A DNA stretch of 42,526 nt. Origin: an uncultured Lactobacillus sp. (GTDB lineage: Bacteria; Bacillota; Bacilli; Lactobacillales; Lactobacillaceae). Shown here one piece after another: positions 32,793 through 42,467 of the stretch (the stretch's first letter is position 1; each line of letters begins with the position of its first letter). The DNA is taken from positions 1 to 42,526 of the forward strand of contig CAMKZU010000015.1 in the NCBI GenBank assembly GCA_946477855.1, written 5' to 3'. Both the position numbers and the translations under genes were made by a program. Under the pieces are notes generated by a model. It worked only from the letters and a program-made list of their open reading frames with translations. It did not search any database and was not told the DNA's origin.

Positions 32793-35700
32793 ATGGTTCT
32801 AGAAAAAGAGAAAACCCCATTTACAGCCGTTCAGGAAAAAGCTATTAATGATCATGGTCGCGACATACTTGTATCAGCTTCAGCAGGTAGTGGTAAAACT
32901 ACCGTTCTTGTGCAACGTTTAATGAAAGAAATTCTTTCTGGTGTCAGTGTTGATCAGCTTTTAGTAGTTACATTTACAAAAGCAGCTGCAGCTGAAATGA
33001 AAAAAAGGATTAAAGAAGTATTATCAAATGAAATACAGAAGTCTTCAAACAATTCATACTTGCGTCAACAGTTAAATTTGCTTAATTCTGCCAATATCTC
33101 TACAATTGATGCCTTTTGTCTGGATGTAATCCATCGCTTTTATTACATAATTAACATTGACCCCAGCTTCAGTATACTAACTGACGATTCACAAGCAGAA
33201 TTAATGCGAGAAAGGGCATTGAAAGAAGTTGAAGGAGAGTTTTTAGAGAAAAAAGATAAAGACTTCATAGCTTTTTATGACAATTTTGCAGGTGACAGGG
33301 ATGCGGAATCACCACAGAATTTATTGTTAGATTTATACAATTACGCAATGGCAAAACCTGATTATCGCCAATGGCTACAAGGGTTAGCCCAAAAATATCA
33401 GATGGGAGAAGAAGTAAGCAAATCTTCTTTGTGGCAGAAAGAAATTAAGCCTTATTTAGTCGATCTTTTTCAAAATCTTGCTGATAAGTTAGAGCATATG
33501 TGTCAAAGTGCGGTCATGGCTACTAAGGAACTGCACAAATTAAAAGAAAGTTTTGACTTGTTTGCAAAATGTCTTAGTGGTTATTTGCATGACTTGAAAA
33601 ATGATAGCACATATGATGATCAGCGAGAAAAACTACGTGCTTGTATTTTCAGAGGTAATCCGCATAGATCTAAAAAATGGGACGAAGATATTATTGCTTT
33701 TTATGACAAGTGCTCTGATTTTAAAAAAGAAGCAAGAGATCAGATTTTTACTGCCTTTACCTCTTTTTATGCCACTGACGAAAAAGAGCAATTGTCCATG
33801 ATGCAAAAAGGCCAGCAAATAATGACTGCGGTTGTAAAAGCAGAACTGGCACTGATTGACCGTTTCAATGAGCTTAAAAGAGCAGAAAACCTGCTTGATT
33901 TTAGTGACATGGAACAATTAGCTTACCAAATTCTCAGCCAAGACACTTCTGCATCACAAATGGCGCGGACATTTTATCAAAATAAATTTAATGAGATTTT
34001 GGTCGACGAGTATCAGGACATCAATCCGCTACAAGAAAATATTTTGCAACTAATTAAAAAAGATGGTCAAAACAATCTGTTTATGGTTGGCGACGTTAAA
34101 CAGTCAATTTATGGTTTCAGACAGGCCGAACCAAGTTTGTTTTTACATAAATATCAAGAGGCAGCCCTTAAAGAAAATCAAGCAAAAGAAGAAAGAATTT
34201 TATTGTCGGACAATTTCCGCTCCTCTAAGCCAGTTATTTCTATTGTTAATCAAGTATTTAAAAATATATTGACAGCTGACTTTGGTGGCATTGATTATAA
34301 CCATGAGAGTCAGCTGACTTATGGTGCCAAATATTATCCCTCAAATCTTCCTGACGCGACTGAAATACTTTTTCATGAAAAAAATAACAACGAAAAAAGC
34401 TCGCAAGATGAAGATCCTGATGATATTGATTCAGCTGAAATTGCGATGGTTATTAACCGAATTAACAAATTCGCAGAAGAAAATTTGTTAGTTTATGACA
34501 AAAGTTCGCCAAATAGCAATCATTTAAGACCTTTTAAGTACAGTGATATTGTTATTTTAACCAGAAGTCGCAGCAATAATCTTGAAATTATGCAAGAGTT
34601 TGCCAAAAGCCATATTCCAATAATGGTTACCGATGCGAAAAATTATTTTCAAACTTTAGAATTAACTATTATCATGAACTACCTCAGGATCATTGATAAT
34701 CCAGACCAGGATATTCCTTTAGTAGCTGTATTAAGGTCGCCTCTTTTTAATTTTACAGAACCTGAACTCAGTACTATCAGAATTCATACGCAGAATGCCA
34801 GTTTTTACAACGCTTTAACTTCTTATGTTGCCGTGGGTAACGAACTTAGTCAAAAAGTAAAAGATTTTTTGAATCAACTCGAAGAATTACGTAAATTCGC
34901 TGCAACACATAGAATTTCAGAATTGATCTGGAGTATCTATGAAAAAACCAGCCTGCTTGAAATTATGACCTCTCTACCTAATGGCAAGCAGCGAAGAGTT
35001 AATTTAGAGGCTTTATATGAAAGAGCTGCTTCTTATGAAAGCGCTGGTTTTAAGGGCCTATATCAATTTATTAATTTTATTGAGCGAATGCGACGCAGCC
35101 AAAAGGACTTGGCCCAGCCACTCTTAACTAAAGAAGCTGGCAACTCCGTGCGCTTAATGACTGTACATAGTTCCAAGGGTTTGGAATTTCCCATTGTTTT
35201 TTACTTAGGCTTGCAGCATCAATTTCAAAAGAGGGATTTAAGCGGCAATTATATTATCAATTCAAGTGCTGTAGGTTTAACTATCAAGCAAAAACATTAT
35301 CGTGCTGATACCCTGGTTAAATCTATTGCAAATATATCTAAGAAGAGACAACTTTTAGAAGAAGAAGCGCGCATTTTATATGTGGGGATGACTAGAGCTA
35401 AGCAAAAGTTAATTTTGGTAGCTGATTTAAAGAATCTACCGCAGACAATTGAAAATTGGCAAAATGAAGCTGATCAAAAAGGACATCTCTCGTTGAGCAG
35501 CAAGCTTAACGCTTCAAATCCTATGAGTTTGATTGGTCCATCAATCAGATGGGATAAGCTTTTAAGTCAAAAAATTAGTGATATCAATTCAGCCTCGGAA
35601 ACTAGTCAAGAATTGCTTTATATCCAGTACCATGACGAAAAAGTTCATCTTCAAGAAGAAATTAGCCCGCAAGAAAGCAAAACTGAAAACATTTCAGCAC

Positions 35701-36440
35701 TAGCACAATATACCAAAAAACTGTTTAATTTTAATTATCCTTTTCAAGATGCCAGTCAAACAACTGCTTATCAATCGGTATCCGAGATTAAAAAAGCGTT
35801 TAATGATCCGCTTGATACTGAACTGGAAAATGCGCACCTAATTTCTTCCACTAACCGCTACTTGCAGCCGATCGATACAAAACCCGATTTTCTGTTTAAG
35901 ACCCGGTTTACAGGAGCAGAGATTGGTACCGCAATGCACCTAATTTTGCAATACTACGATTATCATGGATCGGGAAATATCAGCCAGGTTAAGGAAGAGG
36001 TTCAAGAACTAGTTAAGCAAAATAAACTTAACAACAAAATTGTTCCCAGTTTAGATTTAGAAGCAATAAATTGGTTTGTTCATAGCGCTTTCGCACAAAG
36101 GTTCTGGCAAAAACCAGAAAGCTTGCACCGCGAAATTGAGTTCTCTAGTCTGCTGCCAGCCGCTAGTCTTTTTAGCAATTTTAGCGATGCAGACGCAAAA
36201 ATTTTAATTCACGGTACAATAGACGGTTATTTTACCGAAAAAGATGGCATAATATTATTTGATTATAAAACTGATCATATTGATCAAACTCACCTAGAAA
36301 TAGCTATTGAAAAAATAAAGCAGAAGTACCTGGGACAGCTGCGCCTTTATGAGCAGGCTCTTAATTCATTTGCTGGTAAGAAAGTGAAGGCTAAATACTT
36401 AATTTTGTTAGATGCTTGCAGAGTTGTGGAAGTAAAGTAA
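32793..36440 (+). CDS. rexA: ATP-dependent helicase/nuclease subunit A (RexA/AddA)
   Basis: A 1215-residue UvrD/Rep-type helicase with a C-terminal nuclease. Walker A SASAGSGKTT lies at about residues 28-37, TFTKAAAAEM (motif Ia) follows, Walker B is VDEYQDINPLQ from 404, MTVHSSKGLEFP is motif V-like, VGMTRAKQKL is motif VI, and the nuclease motif DYKTD begins at 1157. It unwinds and cuts DNA ends together with RexB. AAGGAGAG lies 11 bases before the ATG in the end of rexB. The length is normal for AddA. Confidence 0.95.
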   Translation: MVLEKEKTPFTAVQEKAINDHGRDILVSASAGSGKTTVLVQRLMKEILSGVSVDQLLVVTFTKAAAAEMKKRIKEVLSNEIQKSSNNSYLRQQLNLLNSANISTIDAFCLDVIHRFYYIINIDPSFSILTDDSQAELMRERALKEVEGEFLEKKDKDFIAFYDNFAGDRDAESPQNLLLDLYNYAMAKPDYRQWLQGLAQKYQMGEEVSKSSLWQKEIKPYLVDLFQNLADKLEHMCQSAVMATKELHKLKESFDLFAKCLSGYLHDLKNDSTYDDQREKLRACIFRGNPHRSKKWDEDIIAFYDKCSDFKKEARDQIFTAFTSFYATDEKEQLSMMQKGQQIMTAVVKAELALIDRFNELKRAENLLDFSDMEQLAYQILSQDTSASQMARTFYQNKFNEILVDEYQDINPLQENILQLIKKDGQNNLFMVGDVKQSIYGFRQAEPSLFLHKYQEAALKENQAKEERILLSDNFRSSKPVISIVNQVFKNILTADFGGIDYNHESQLTYGAKYYPSNLPDATEILFHEKNNNEKSSQDEDPDDIDSAEIAMVINRINKFAEENLLVYDKSSPNSNHLRPFKYSDIVILTRSRSNNLEIMQEFAKSHIPIMVTDAKNYFQTLELTIIMNYLRIIDNPDQDIPLVAVLRSPLFNFTEPELSTIRIHTQNASFYNALTSYVAVGNELSQKVKDFLNQLEELRKFAATHRISELIWSIYEKTSLLEIMTSLPNGKQRRVNLEALYERAASYESAGFKGLYQFINFIERMRRSQKDLAQPLLTKEAGNSVRLMTVHSSKGLEFPIVFYLGLQHQFQKRDLSGNYIINSSAVGLTIKQKHYRADTLVKSIANISKKRQLLEEEARILYVGMTRAKQKLILVADLKNLPQTIENWQNEADQKGHLSLSSKLNASNPMSLIGPSIRWDKLLSQKISDINSASETSQELLYIQYHDEKVHLQEEISPQESKTENISALAQYTKKLFNFNYPFQDASQTTAYQSVSEIKKAFNDPLDTELENAHLISSTNRYLQPIDTKPDFLFKTRFTGAEIGTAMHLILQYYDYHGSGNISQVKEEVQELVKQNKLNNKIVPSLDLEAINWFVHSAFAQRFWQKPESLHREIEFSSLLPAASLFSNFSDADAKILIHGTIDGYFTEKDGIILFDYKTDHIDQTHLEIAIEKIKQKYLGQLRLYEQALNSFAGKKVKAKYLILLDACRVVEVK

Positions 36441-36462
36441 GAGAAAGGAGGGTAATTGCAAA

Positions 36463-39252
36463 ATGAAATCATTCGAGCATACCGTTTTTGCAGTAGTGGA
36501 TTTGGAAACTACGGGTACACAGCGCGAAGAAAATAATCATATTATTCAGTTTGGCTGCGCTATTATTAAAAACATGAAAGTTGTCAAAACTTACTCTTTT
36601 ATGATTAACCCTCACCGCGATATTCCGCTAGCCGTCCAAAATTTAACCCATATACACAATAAAGATGTGGCTCAAGAAAAAGATTTTGCTTATTATGCAC
36701 CTAAGATTGTTAAAATCTTAAAAAATACTGTTTTCGTAGCACATAACGTTAACTTTGATTTGCCATTTTTGAATTTTGAACTGGTGCAGCACGGCTACGA
36801 ACCACTAACTAATCGAGCTATAGATACGGTGGAGTTAGCCAAAATTGCCTTTCCCACTGAGCCGTCATACAAGTTAAGTGATTTGACCGCACATCTGCAG
36901 ATAGAACATTTAAATCCTCACAAAGCTGATTCTGATGCCTATGGCACTGCTGTTTTATTGATAAAAATAATTGAACGGCTTGAAAAGCTGCCGCAAGCTA
37001 CATTAAATACGCTCAGTTCTTTGGCTCACGGCTTGATTCGTGACACTTCCTGGATTTTTACTAGCATTGCTGATGACGCGCGCAAGGAAAAACGACCTTT
37101 ACCGGCTCAATATCAGCAAGTACGGCAAATAATTTTACGAAAACAGGAAAAAGTAATTAATTCTGAGAATCAACAGTCAGGTCTTTTTCCTAAAAGTGAC
37201 ACGGACAAGAAGAGATTATTTAAAAATAAGATTAATTACCGCCAGCCTCAGGTAGACCTCATCAATCGCATTGAGCAATTTTTGAATGCCCCCAAGCAAA
37301 AAGCACTATTGATTGAAGCACCTAACGGTACTGGTAAAACCTTTTCCTACTTGTTTTCATATTCCTATCAATTATACACAAATAGAAAACTGGTAATTGC
37401 TACTCCTACCAAAGTATTACAAAGGCAAATAATAGAGCAGGAAATTCCGCAATTACTGAATGTTACCAAGTTGGATTTGAAAGCTGAGGAAGTAAAGGCC
37501 AGCAGCCATTACCTTGATTTAGATGGTTTTTACCAAAGTTTGTATCAGGGAACGCCTAATAAGTTAACTTTAGTTTTGCAAATGCGCATTCTGGTTTGGT
37601 TAACTGAAACGCAGACGGGTGATCTTGATGAATTGCAGCTGACTAATTATCGGGCTCCCTTATTTGCTCAAATTGCTCACCCTGGAGATGCTCGTGTTGG
37701 GAGCATTTTTGCCGAAGTTGATTTCTGGAATTTGGCCAGACAAAGGCAAGAGCAGGCTGACATTTTAGTCACAAATCATGCCTATTTGGCTAATCATTAT
37801 AATGATACAATTTGGGGGCAGAATCCCTACCTCGTTATTGATGAAGCTCATCGTTTTGTCGACAATGTGATTACTTCCAGGAATGACTCGTTTCAATTTG
37901 AATCATTGTGGGGCCTTCTTAATCATCTGCGCAATTTGCTTTATTACGCTGATGACAGTATATTTAACCAGTATGGCAGTGACGTCCAGTTTAATTTTCT
38001 CTTAGAAAAGTTAGATCCAGCAATACTTGATCTGATCAAAGTTATTAATCATTTGCAGCGTTTGCTTTGTTCTAAGAAGAAGAAAGCAGTCAGCCAAAAT
38101 AGCTTAGCCAATGGCAACTTGCTTCTCAGTTTTAGGGGCAAAGACCTATTTCCCAAGAACAGTCAATTTTTAACTAAACTAGCAGAATTGCAACGAAAAT
38201 TAGAAGGGATCAGGCAAAATACAAATCAAATTTTATTTAAGCTTTACAATGAAACTGACAGTTCGAATATTGATAGGGATGCTATTTTAAGTGAAGTTTC
38301 TGATCAAATCGATCAACTTGATGACTATATTACCAAAAGCTACCAATTATCGGATTTACTTCACAAGAAAGCCTATGTGGATGCGGAAGGGTTTATCATT
38401 ACCTTGACTAATCCGCAAGATCCTTTAAGTGCCAACTTAAGTTGGTTAATGCTTGACGCAACGCCTGAACTTCATAAAATATATGATCGCTTTGACCATA
38501 TATCATTTGTTAGTGCTACTTTAACCAGTGGAAAAGGGTTTGATTTTATCATTAAACTACTCGGCCTAACTGATTTAGCACCGCAAAAGTATATCGGAAC
38601 CAGTACATTCAAGCTGGCAAAGCATCTTGAAGTTCTGTCTGTGACTGATTTTCCCGACATCAGTGATCCAAAATATGATAAAAGTCTAACCCAGATTTTG
38701 GAGAAAGATCTGATAAATAAAAAGCATGTTTTAGTTCTAATGACAAATTTAGAACAAATAAAAAAAGTTTTTAGTGCTATTATAAATTCACCCAGTTTAC
38801 GTGATTTTGAAATTTTGGCTCAGGGCGTTTCCGGTTCAAATAACCGGATTATTAAAAGATTTGCAATTGCCAAGCAAGCACTTATTTTAGGAGCAGACAG
38901 TTTTTGGGAAGGAATTGATTTTCATGAATGTGGTGTTGATTTGGTAATAGCAACTAAATTACCTTTCGAATCACCGGATTTGCCGGAAGTTAAGTTGCGC
39001 CAAAGACAACTTGTTGACAGAGGTATAGATGTTTTTCATTCTGATACAATGCCGCGAGCAATTATTCGCTTTAAGCAGGGGATGGGCAGGTTAATTCGTG
39101 GAGAACAGGATAAGGGCCAATTTTTAATACTGGATTCAAGAATCTGGTCAAAAGATTATGGTCCGGTTTTTCTGGCAGCAGTTCCAGTTAAAGTCAAAAA
39201 AACATCTTTAAGTAATTTACAGGAAAAACTAACAAACTATGATACAAGATGA
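36463..39252 (+). CDS. dinG: DnaQ-type exonuclease fused to DinG-type helicase
   Basis: A 929-residue two-part protein. Residues about 1-170 are a DEDD exonuclease: DLETTG (Asp13, Glu15), HNVNFDLPF and HKADSDAYGTA, the Exo I, II and III motifs. From about 260 a superfamily 2 helicase follows: Walker A APNGTGKT (Lys292), VIDEAH at 458-463 and a C-terminal GMGRLIRGEQDKG motif VI. No four-cysteine iron-sulfur set is evident between motifs I and II. This fusion is normal in Firmicutes; related proteins degrade DNA 3' to 5' and have been reported to lack helicase activity. AAAGGAGGG precedes the ATG. Confidence 0.93.
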   Translation: MKSFEHTVFAVVDLETTGTQREENNHIIQFGCAIIKNMKVVKTYSFMINPHRDIPLAVQNLTHIHNKDVAQEKDFAYYAPKIVKILKNTVFVAHNVNFDLPFLNFELVQHGYEPLTNRAIDTVELAKIAFPTEPSYKLSDLTAHLQIEHLNPHKADSDAYGTAVLLIKIIERLEKLPQATLNTLSSLAHGLIRDTSWIFTSIADDARKEKRPLPAQYQQVRQIILRKQEKVINSENQQSGLFPKSDTDKKRLFKNKINYRQPQVDLINRIEQFLNAPKQKALLIEAPNGTGKTFSYLFSYSYQLYTNRKLVIATPTKVLQRQIIEQEIPQLLNVTKLDLKAEEVKASSHYLDLDGFYQSLYQGTPNKLTLVLQMRILVWLTETQTGDLDELQLTNYRAPLFAQIAHPGDARVGSIFAEVDFWNLARQRQEQADILVTNHAYLANHYNDTIWGQNPYLVIDEAHRFVDNVITSRNDSFQFESLWGLLNHLRNLLYYADDSIFNQYGSDVQFNFLLEKLDPAILDLIKVINHLQRLLCSKKKKAVSQNSLANGNLLLSFRGKDLFPKNSQFLTKLAELQRKLEGIRQNTNQILFKLYNETDSSNIDRDAILSEVSDQIDQLDDYITKSYQLSDLLHKKAYVDAEGFIITLTNPQDPLSANLSWLMLDATPELHKIYDRFDHISFVSATLTSGKGFDFIIKLLGLTDLAPQKYIGTSTFKLAKHLEVLSVTDFPDISDPKYDKSLTQILEKDLINKKHVLVLMTNLEQIKKVFSAIINSPSLRDFEILAQGVSGSNNRIIKRFAIAKQALILGADSFWEGIDFHECGVDLVIATKLPFESPDLPEVKLRQRQLVDRGIDVFHSDTMPRAIIRFKQGMGRLIRGEQDKGQFLILDSRIWSKDYGPVFLAAVPVKVKKTSLSNLQEKLTNYDTR

Positions 39253-39721
39253 TACAAAGCAAACATTTAAATTTTTAGCATGGGTATTTATAATTCTGAT
39301 CTTTTTATACTTTGCTTTCATTGTTATTTTTTATAAGGCAGGTAATCCTGAACGGTCAGAAACCCGTGAACTTAACAAAATAGCGATCGCAAAGACTCCT
39401 ATCAAATACACAGAAAAAAACTATCATTTAAATCGTGGTGTTAATAGTTATGCACTTAAAGGCTTAACTAAAAACCATAGGACTTACTATTTTATCTATT
39501 TACCAGGCTCTAAAAAAGCCTATCTTTATTCAGCAAATAAAGGTGTAAATGAAGGACTCATTCGCAACAAATATAGTGCAAAAGAGCCTAACGAAAGAAT
39601 TACAGAAGTAAATCTAGGCTGGTATAAAAATAAACCTGTATGGGAAGTAAGCTCTAAAAATATAGTCGGTGAATATCATTATCAACTTTATAATTTTAAA
39701 AACGGAAAATTAATAGGTTGA
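39239..39721 (+). CDS. TseB-like membrane-anchored protein (DUF5590/YpmB family)
   Basis: A 160-residue protein with one membrane helix (about 14-34) and an extracytoplasmic domain with two PepSY-like repeats (YFIYLPGSKKAYLYS and KPVWEVSSKN...YHYQLYNFKNGKLI). Its position, overlapping dinG by 14 bases and standing before asnS, matches B. subtilis ypmB (tseB), whose product works with a penicillin-binding protein in cell-wall elongation. The identification rests mainly on this context and on the build of the protein. Confidence 0.75.
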   Translation: MIQDDTKQTFKFLAWVFIILIFLYFAFIVIFYKAGNPERSETRELNKIAIAKTPIKYTEKNYHLNRGVNSYALKGLTKNHRTYYFIYLPGSKKAYLYSANKGVNEGLIRNKYSAKEPNERITEVNLGWYKNKPVWEVSSKNIVGEYHYQLYNFKNGKLIG

Positions 39722-39788
39722 GTCGCTAAAATGATCAAACTTTGGTATCATTAATTTGATTATGATAAGGAAAGTGGAATAAAAATTT

Positions 39789-41087
39789 ATGACAGAATTA
39801 ATTTCAATAGCAGATTGTCGCCAGCATGTTGACCAAGAGGTGCGAATGCACGTTTGGTTAACTGACAAACGTTCAAGTGGCAAAATAGTATTTTTACAAT
39901 TACGTGATGGTACAGCCTTTTTTCAAGGTGTAGTTCGTAAAAATGCGGTTTCTGATGAAGTGTTTGAAATAGCAAAATCTCTGCATCAAGAAGCAAGTTT
40001 TTATATAAAGGGAACTGTTCACCAAGACGAGCGTTCTCATTTTGGTTATGAAATTCAAATTTCCGATTTAAAGCTGATTGCAAACAATGAAGGCTATCCC
40101 ATCGGCAACAAGGAACACGGGATTGAATTTTTGCTTGATCACAGACACTTATGGCTTAGAAGCAAACGTCCTTTTGCAATTATGCGTATTAGAAATACCA
40201 TTTTCAAAGCTACGGTTGACTTTTTTGAAAATGAAGGCTTTGTGAAATTTGATGCTCCTATCTTTATGCATTCTGCTCCTGAAGGAACTACCGAGCTGTT
40301 TCACACTGAATACTTTGGTGGGGATGCCTACCTATCACAGTCTGGGCAATTATACGGTGAAGTAGGTGCTGAAGCATTCGGTAAAATTTTTACGTTCGGT
40401 CCAACCTTTAGAGCTGAAGAATCCAAAACTCGTCGTCATTTAACTGAATTTTGGATGATGGAGCCGGAAATGGCTTGGATGCATCAAGATGAATCGCTTG
40501 ATTTGCAAGAACGCTTTTTGTCATACGTGACCGGACAGGTTCTTAAACATTGTCAATATGAATTGGAAATTTTAGGCCGTGATCCCCAAAAACTAGAGCC
40601 TGCGGCTCAAGGTAACTACACACGCTTGTCATACGACGATGCAGTAAAAATTTTGCAAGACGATGGCCGTGATTTCAAATGGGGCGATGATTTTGGTGCT
40701 CCTGACGAAGCTTTTATTTCTGAAAAATTTGATCGGCCATTTTTCATCGTTAATTACCCGACAACAATTAAGCCATTTTACATGAAGAAAAATCCTGATA
40801 ATCCTAAGGAATACCTATGTGCAGATGTTTTGGCACCAGAAGGTTATGGCGAAATCATGGGTGGTTCTGAACGTGAAAGTGATTATGAAACTTTGCTCAA
40901 GCAAATCCATGAGGCTGGTTTAAATGAGAATGATTACAGCTGGTATTTAGATTTACGCAGATACGGCAGCGTACCGCATTCTGGTTTTGGTATGGGATTT
41001 GAGCGTGTTATTGCTTGGATTTGCAAATTAGATCATGTTCGTGAAGCTATTCCATTCCCGAGAATGATTAATCGTCTGGAACCTTAA
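39789..41087 (+). CDS. asnS: Asparaginyl-tRNA synthetase
   Basis: A 432-residue class II synthetase. An N-terminal OB-fold anticodon-binding domain ([20 protein letters not shown] to about residue 105) is followed by the catalytic domain with motif 2 [21 protein letters not shown] and motif 3 [13 protein letters not shown]. The length and the lack of an extra insert favour AsnRS over AspRS. It charges tRNA-Asn. The gap of 67 bases after tseB is too short for a T-box leader, so expression is likely by readthrough or a local promoter that I could not define. Confidence 0.95.
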   Translation: MTELISIADCRQHVDQEVRMHVWLTDKRSSGKIVFLQLRDGTAFFQGVVRKNAVSDEVFEIAKSLHQEASFYIKGTVHQDERSHFGYEIQISDLKLIANNEGYPIGNKEHGIEFLLDHRHLWLRSKRPFAIMRIRNTIFKATVDFFENEGFVKFDAPIFMHSAPEGTTELFHTEYFGGDAYLSQSGQLYGEVGAEAFGKIFTFGPTFRAEESKTRRHLTEFWMMEPEMAWMHQDESLDLQERFLSYVTGQVLKHCQYELEILGRDPQKLEPAAQGNYTRLSYDDAVKILQDDGRDFKWGDDFGAPDEAFISEKFDRPFFIVNYPTTIKPFYMKKNPDNPKEYLCADVLAPEGYGEIMGGSERESDYETLLKQIHEAGLNENDYSWYLDLRRYGSVPHSGFGMGFERVIAWICKLDHVREAIPFPRMINRLEP

Positions 41088-41109
41088 ATTAAAGTGAATA
41101 GTATAGTTG

Positions 41110-41146
41110 AAAGTTGAACTAAAAATTGGTTTAGTTCAACTTTTTT
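41110..41146 (+). terminator. Perfect hairpin with T-run between asnS and dnaD
   Basis: AAAGTTGAACTAAA pairs perfectly with TTTAGTTCAACTTT (14 bases) around AATTGG, followed by Ts. The dnaD ribosome site (AAGGGAG) begins 2 bases after the T-run, so dnaD and nth must rely on readthrough or on a promoter close to the hairpin. Confidence 0.85.
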
Positions 41147-41162
41147 AAAGGGAGAAATTAAT

Positions 41163-41804
41163 ATGCGCTATAATGATTACCGTTTTTTAGGTTCTACTAC
41201 CTTATCAAATGGTTTACTGGCTTATTATCCGCAACTTAATATTGACGATGCAGAAATGATGGTCATTATCCAATTGGAAATGTTTGCTCAGAAAAACAAT
41301 TTTTTCCCTACCAATGAACAGATTGCTGGCAATACTAACTTTTCTGTTACAGAAATTACTGCTTTAATTCAAAAATTAATTGAAAAAGACTTAATTGTGA
41401 TTGCTCAGGTTACTGACAAGAATGGTATGATTGGAAATAAATATAATCTTAATCCGTTATATGATAAGCTGGACCAATTGTTGGAAAATAAAACTTTGTC
41501 AGCTAATCAAAAAATGCCTGTTAAAAAATCAGAAACTGCTATTGATAACAGTCCATTAAATCAATTAGTAAGGCAGTTTGAAATTGAATTTGGTCGCTAT
41601 TTAAGTCCAATTGAACGAGAAGAAATAGCCGCTTGGCTCAATGTAGACCATTACGATCCGGCTATTATTAAACTGGCTTTGCGCGAAGCAGTCTTGTCTC
41701 AAGCATATAGTCTGAAGTATGTTGATCGTATTTTGCTCAATTGGCAAAGACATAACTTAAAAACAAGCAGTGAAGTCCAAAAGTTTTTGAGGAGGAACCG
41801 CTAA
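41163..41804 (+). CDS. dnaD: DnaD-like replication initiation protein
   Basis: A 213-residue protein with the DnaD layout: an N-terminal winged helix (about 15-95, with MMVIIQLEMFAQKNNFFPTN and NTNFSVTEITALIQKLIEKDLI), a linker, and a C-terminal DnaD/DnaB-2 domain from about 135 (FEIEFGRYLSPIEREEIAAW to YVDRILLNWQRHN). In Firmicutes DnaD helps to load the helicase at origins and restart sites. The asnS-dnaD-nth order is that of Bacillus. AAGGGAG precedes the ATG, and its stop directly abuts the start of nth. Confidence 0.93.
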   Translation: MRYNDYRFLGSTTLSNGLLAYYPQLNIDDAEMMVIIQLEMFAQKNNFFPTNEQIAGNTNFSVTEITALIQKLIEKDLIVIAQVTDKNGMIGNKYNLNPLYDKLDQLLENKTLSANQKMPVKKSETAIDNSPLNQLVRQFEIEFGRYLSPIEREEIAAWLNVDHYDPAIIKLALREAVLSQAYSLKYVDRILLNWQRHNLKTSSEVQKFLRRNR

Positions 41805-42434
41805 ATGAAAGCAGAAAAAATACTTAGTAAAAATGAAGCCAGAAGGGTGCTAGAGTGCATCAATCAAATGTATCCTGATGCCAAAAGTGAATTGGTATGG
41901 GACAATAACTTTCATTTATTATGTGCAGTGTTGATGAGTGCTCAAACCACAGACAAGATGGTAAATAGAGTGATGCCAAAGTTTATGGAAGATTATCCTG
42001 AACCCAAGAATTTAGCTTTGGCAACAATTCCAGAGATAGAAAATCATATTTCCCAAATTGGACTTTATCATTCTAAAGCTAAGCACTTAAAAGAGACTGC
42101 AGAAATTTTGGTTTCAAAATATGACAGTCAAATTCCACAAGATAAAAAGGAGTTAATTTCTTTGCCTGGAGTCGGCGAGAAAACAGCTAATGTTGTTTTA
42201 GCAGAGGGATTTGGGATACCAGCGATAGCAGTTGATACACATGTGTCACGGATTTCAAAACGATTCCATATTGTGCCCCAAAATGCCAAACCTCTTGAAG
42301 TAGAAAAAAGGTTAGAAGAAATTTTACCGAAAGACGAATGGATTCATACTCATCACGCAATGATTTTATTCGGTCGCTATTCCATGACAGCACGTGATAA
42401 AAATGATCCTTACAGTTATTTAAAAGAAAAATAG
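41805..42434 (+). CDS. nth: Endonuclease III (DNA glycosylase/AP lyase) lacking the Fe-S cysteines
   Basis: A 209-residue HhH-GPD glycosylase. The helix-hairpin-helix is LPGVGEKTANVV with catalytic Lys126, and VDTHVSRISKRF carries Asp144, the equivalents of E. coli Lys120 and Asp138. The C-terminus after HHAMILFGRYSMTARDK ends within about ten residues and has no cysteine, so the [4Fe-4S] cluster of the typical enzyme is absent. The catalytic site is whole, so the enzyme should still remove oxidised pyrimidines. The gene starts directly after dnaD, with GAGGAGG upstream. Confidence 0.93.
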   Translation: MKAEKILSKNEARRVLECINQMYPDAKSELVWDNNFHLLCAVLMSAQTTDKMVNRVMPKFMEDYPEPKNLALATIPEIENHISQIGLYHSKAKHLKETAEILVSKYDSQIPQDKKELISLPGVGEKTANVVLAEGFGIPAIAVDTHVSRISKRFHIVPQNAKPLEVEKRLEEILPKDEWIHTHHAMILFGRYSMTARDKNDPYSYLKEK

Positions 42435-42467
42435 TGTTTGAAAAATAAAAGCGTCGAAAGGTTGATA

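Noticed and set aside
29317-36440. rexB-rexA as a specialised anti-phage island
   Set aside because: They are the ordinary chromosomal RexAB recombination enzymes, in a normal context with dinG and tseB; no defence-island genes are near.
39722-39788. T-box riboswitch in front of asnS
   Set aside because: The gap is only 67 bases and has no T-box sequence or terminator stem.
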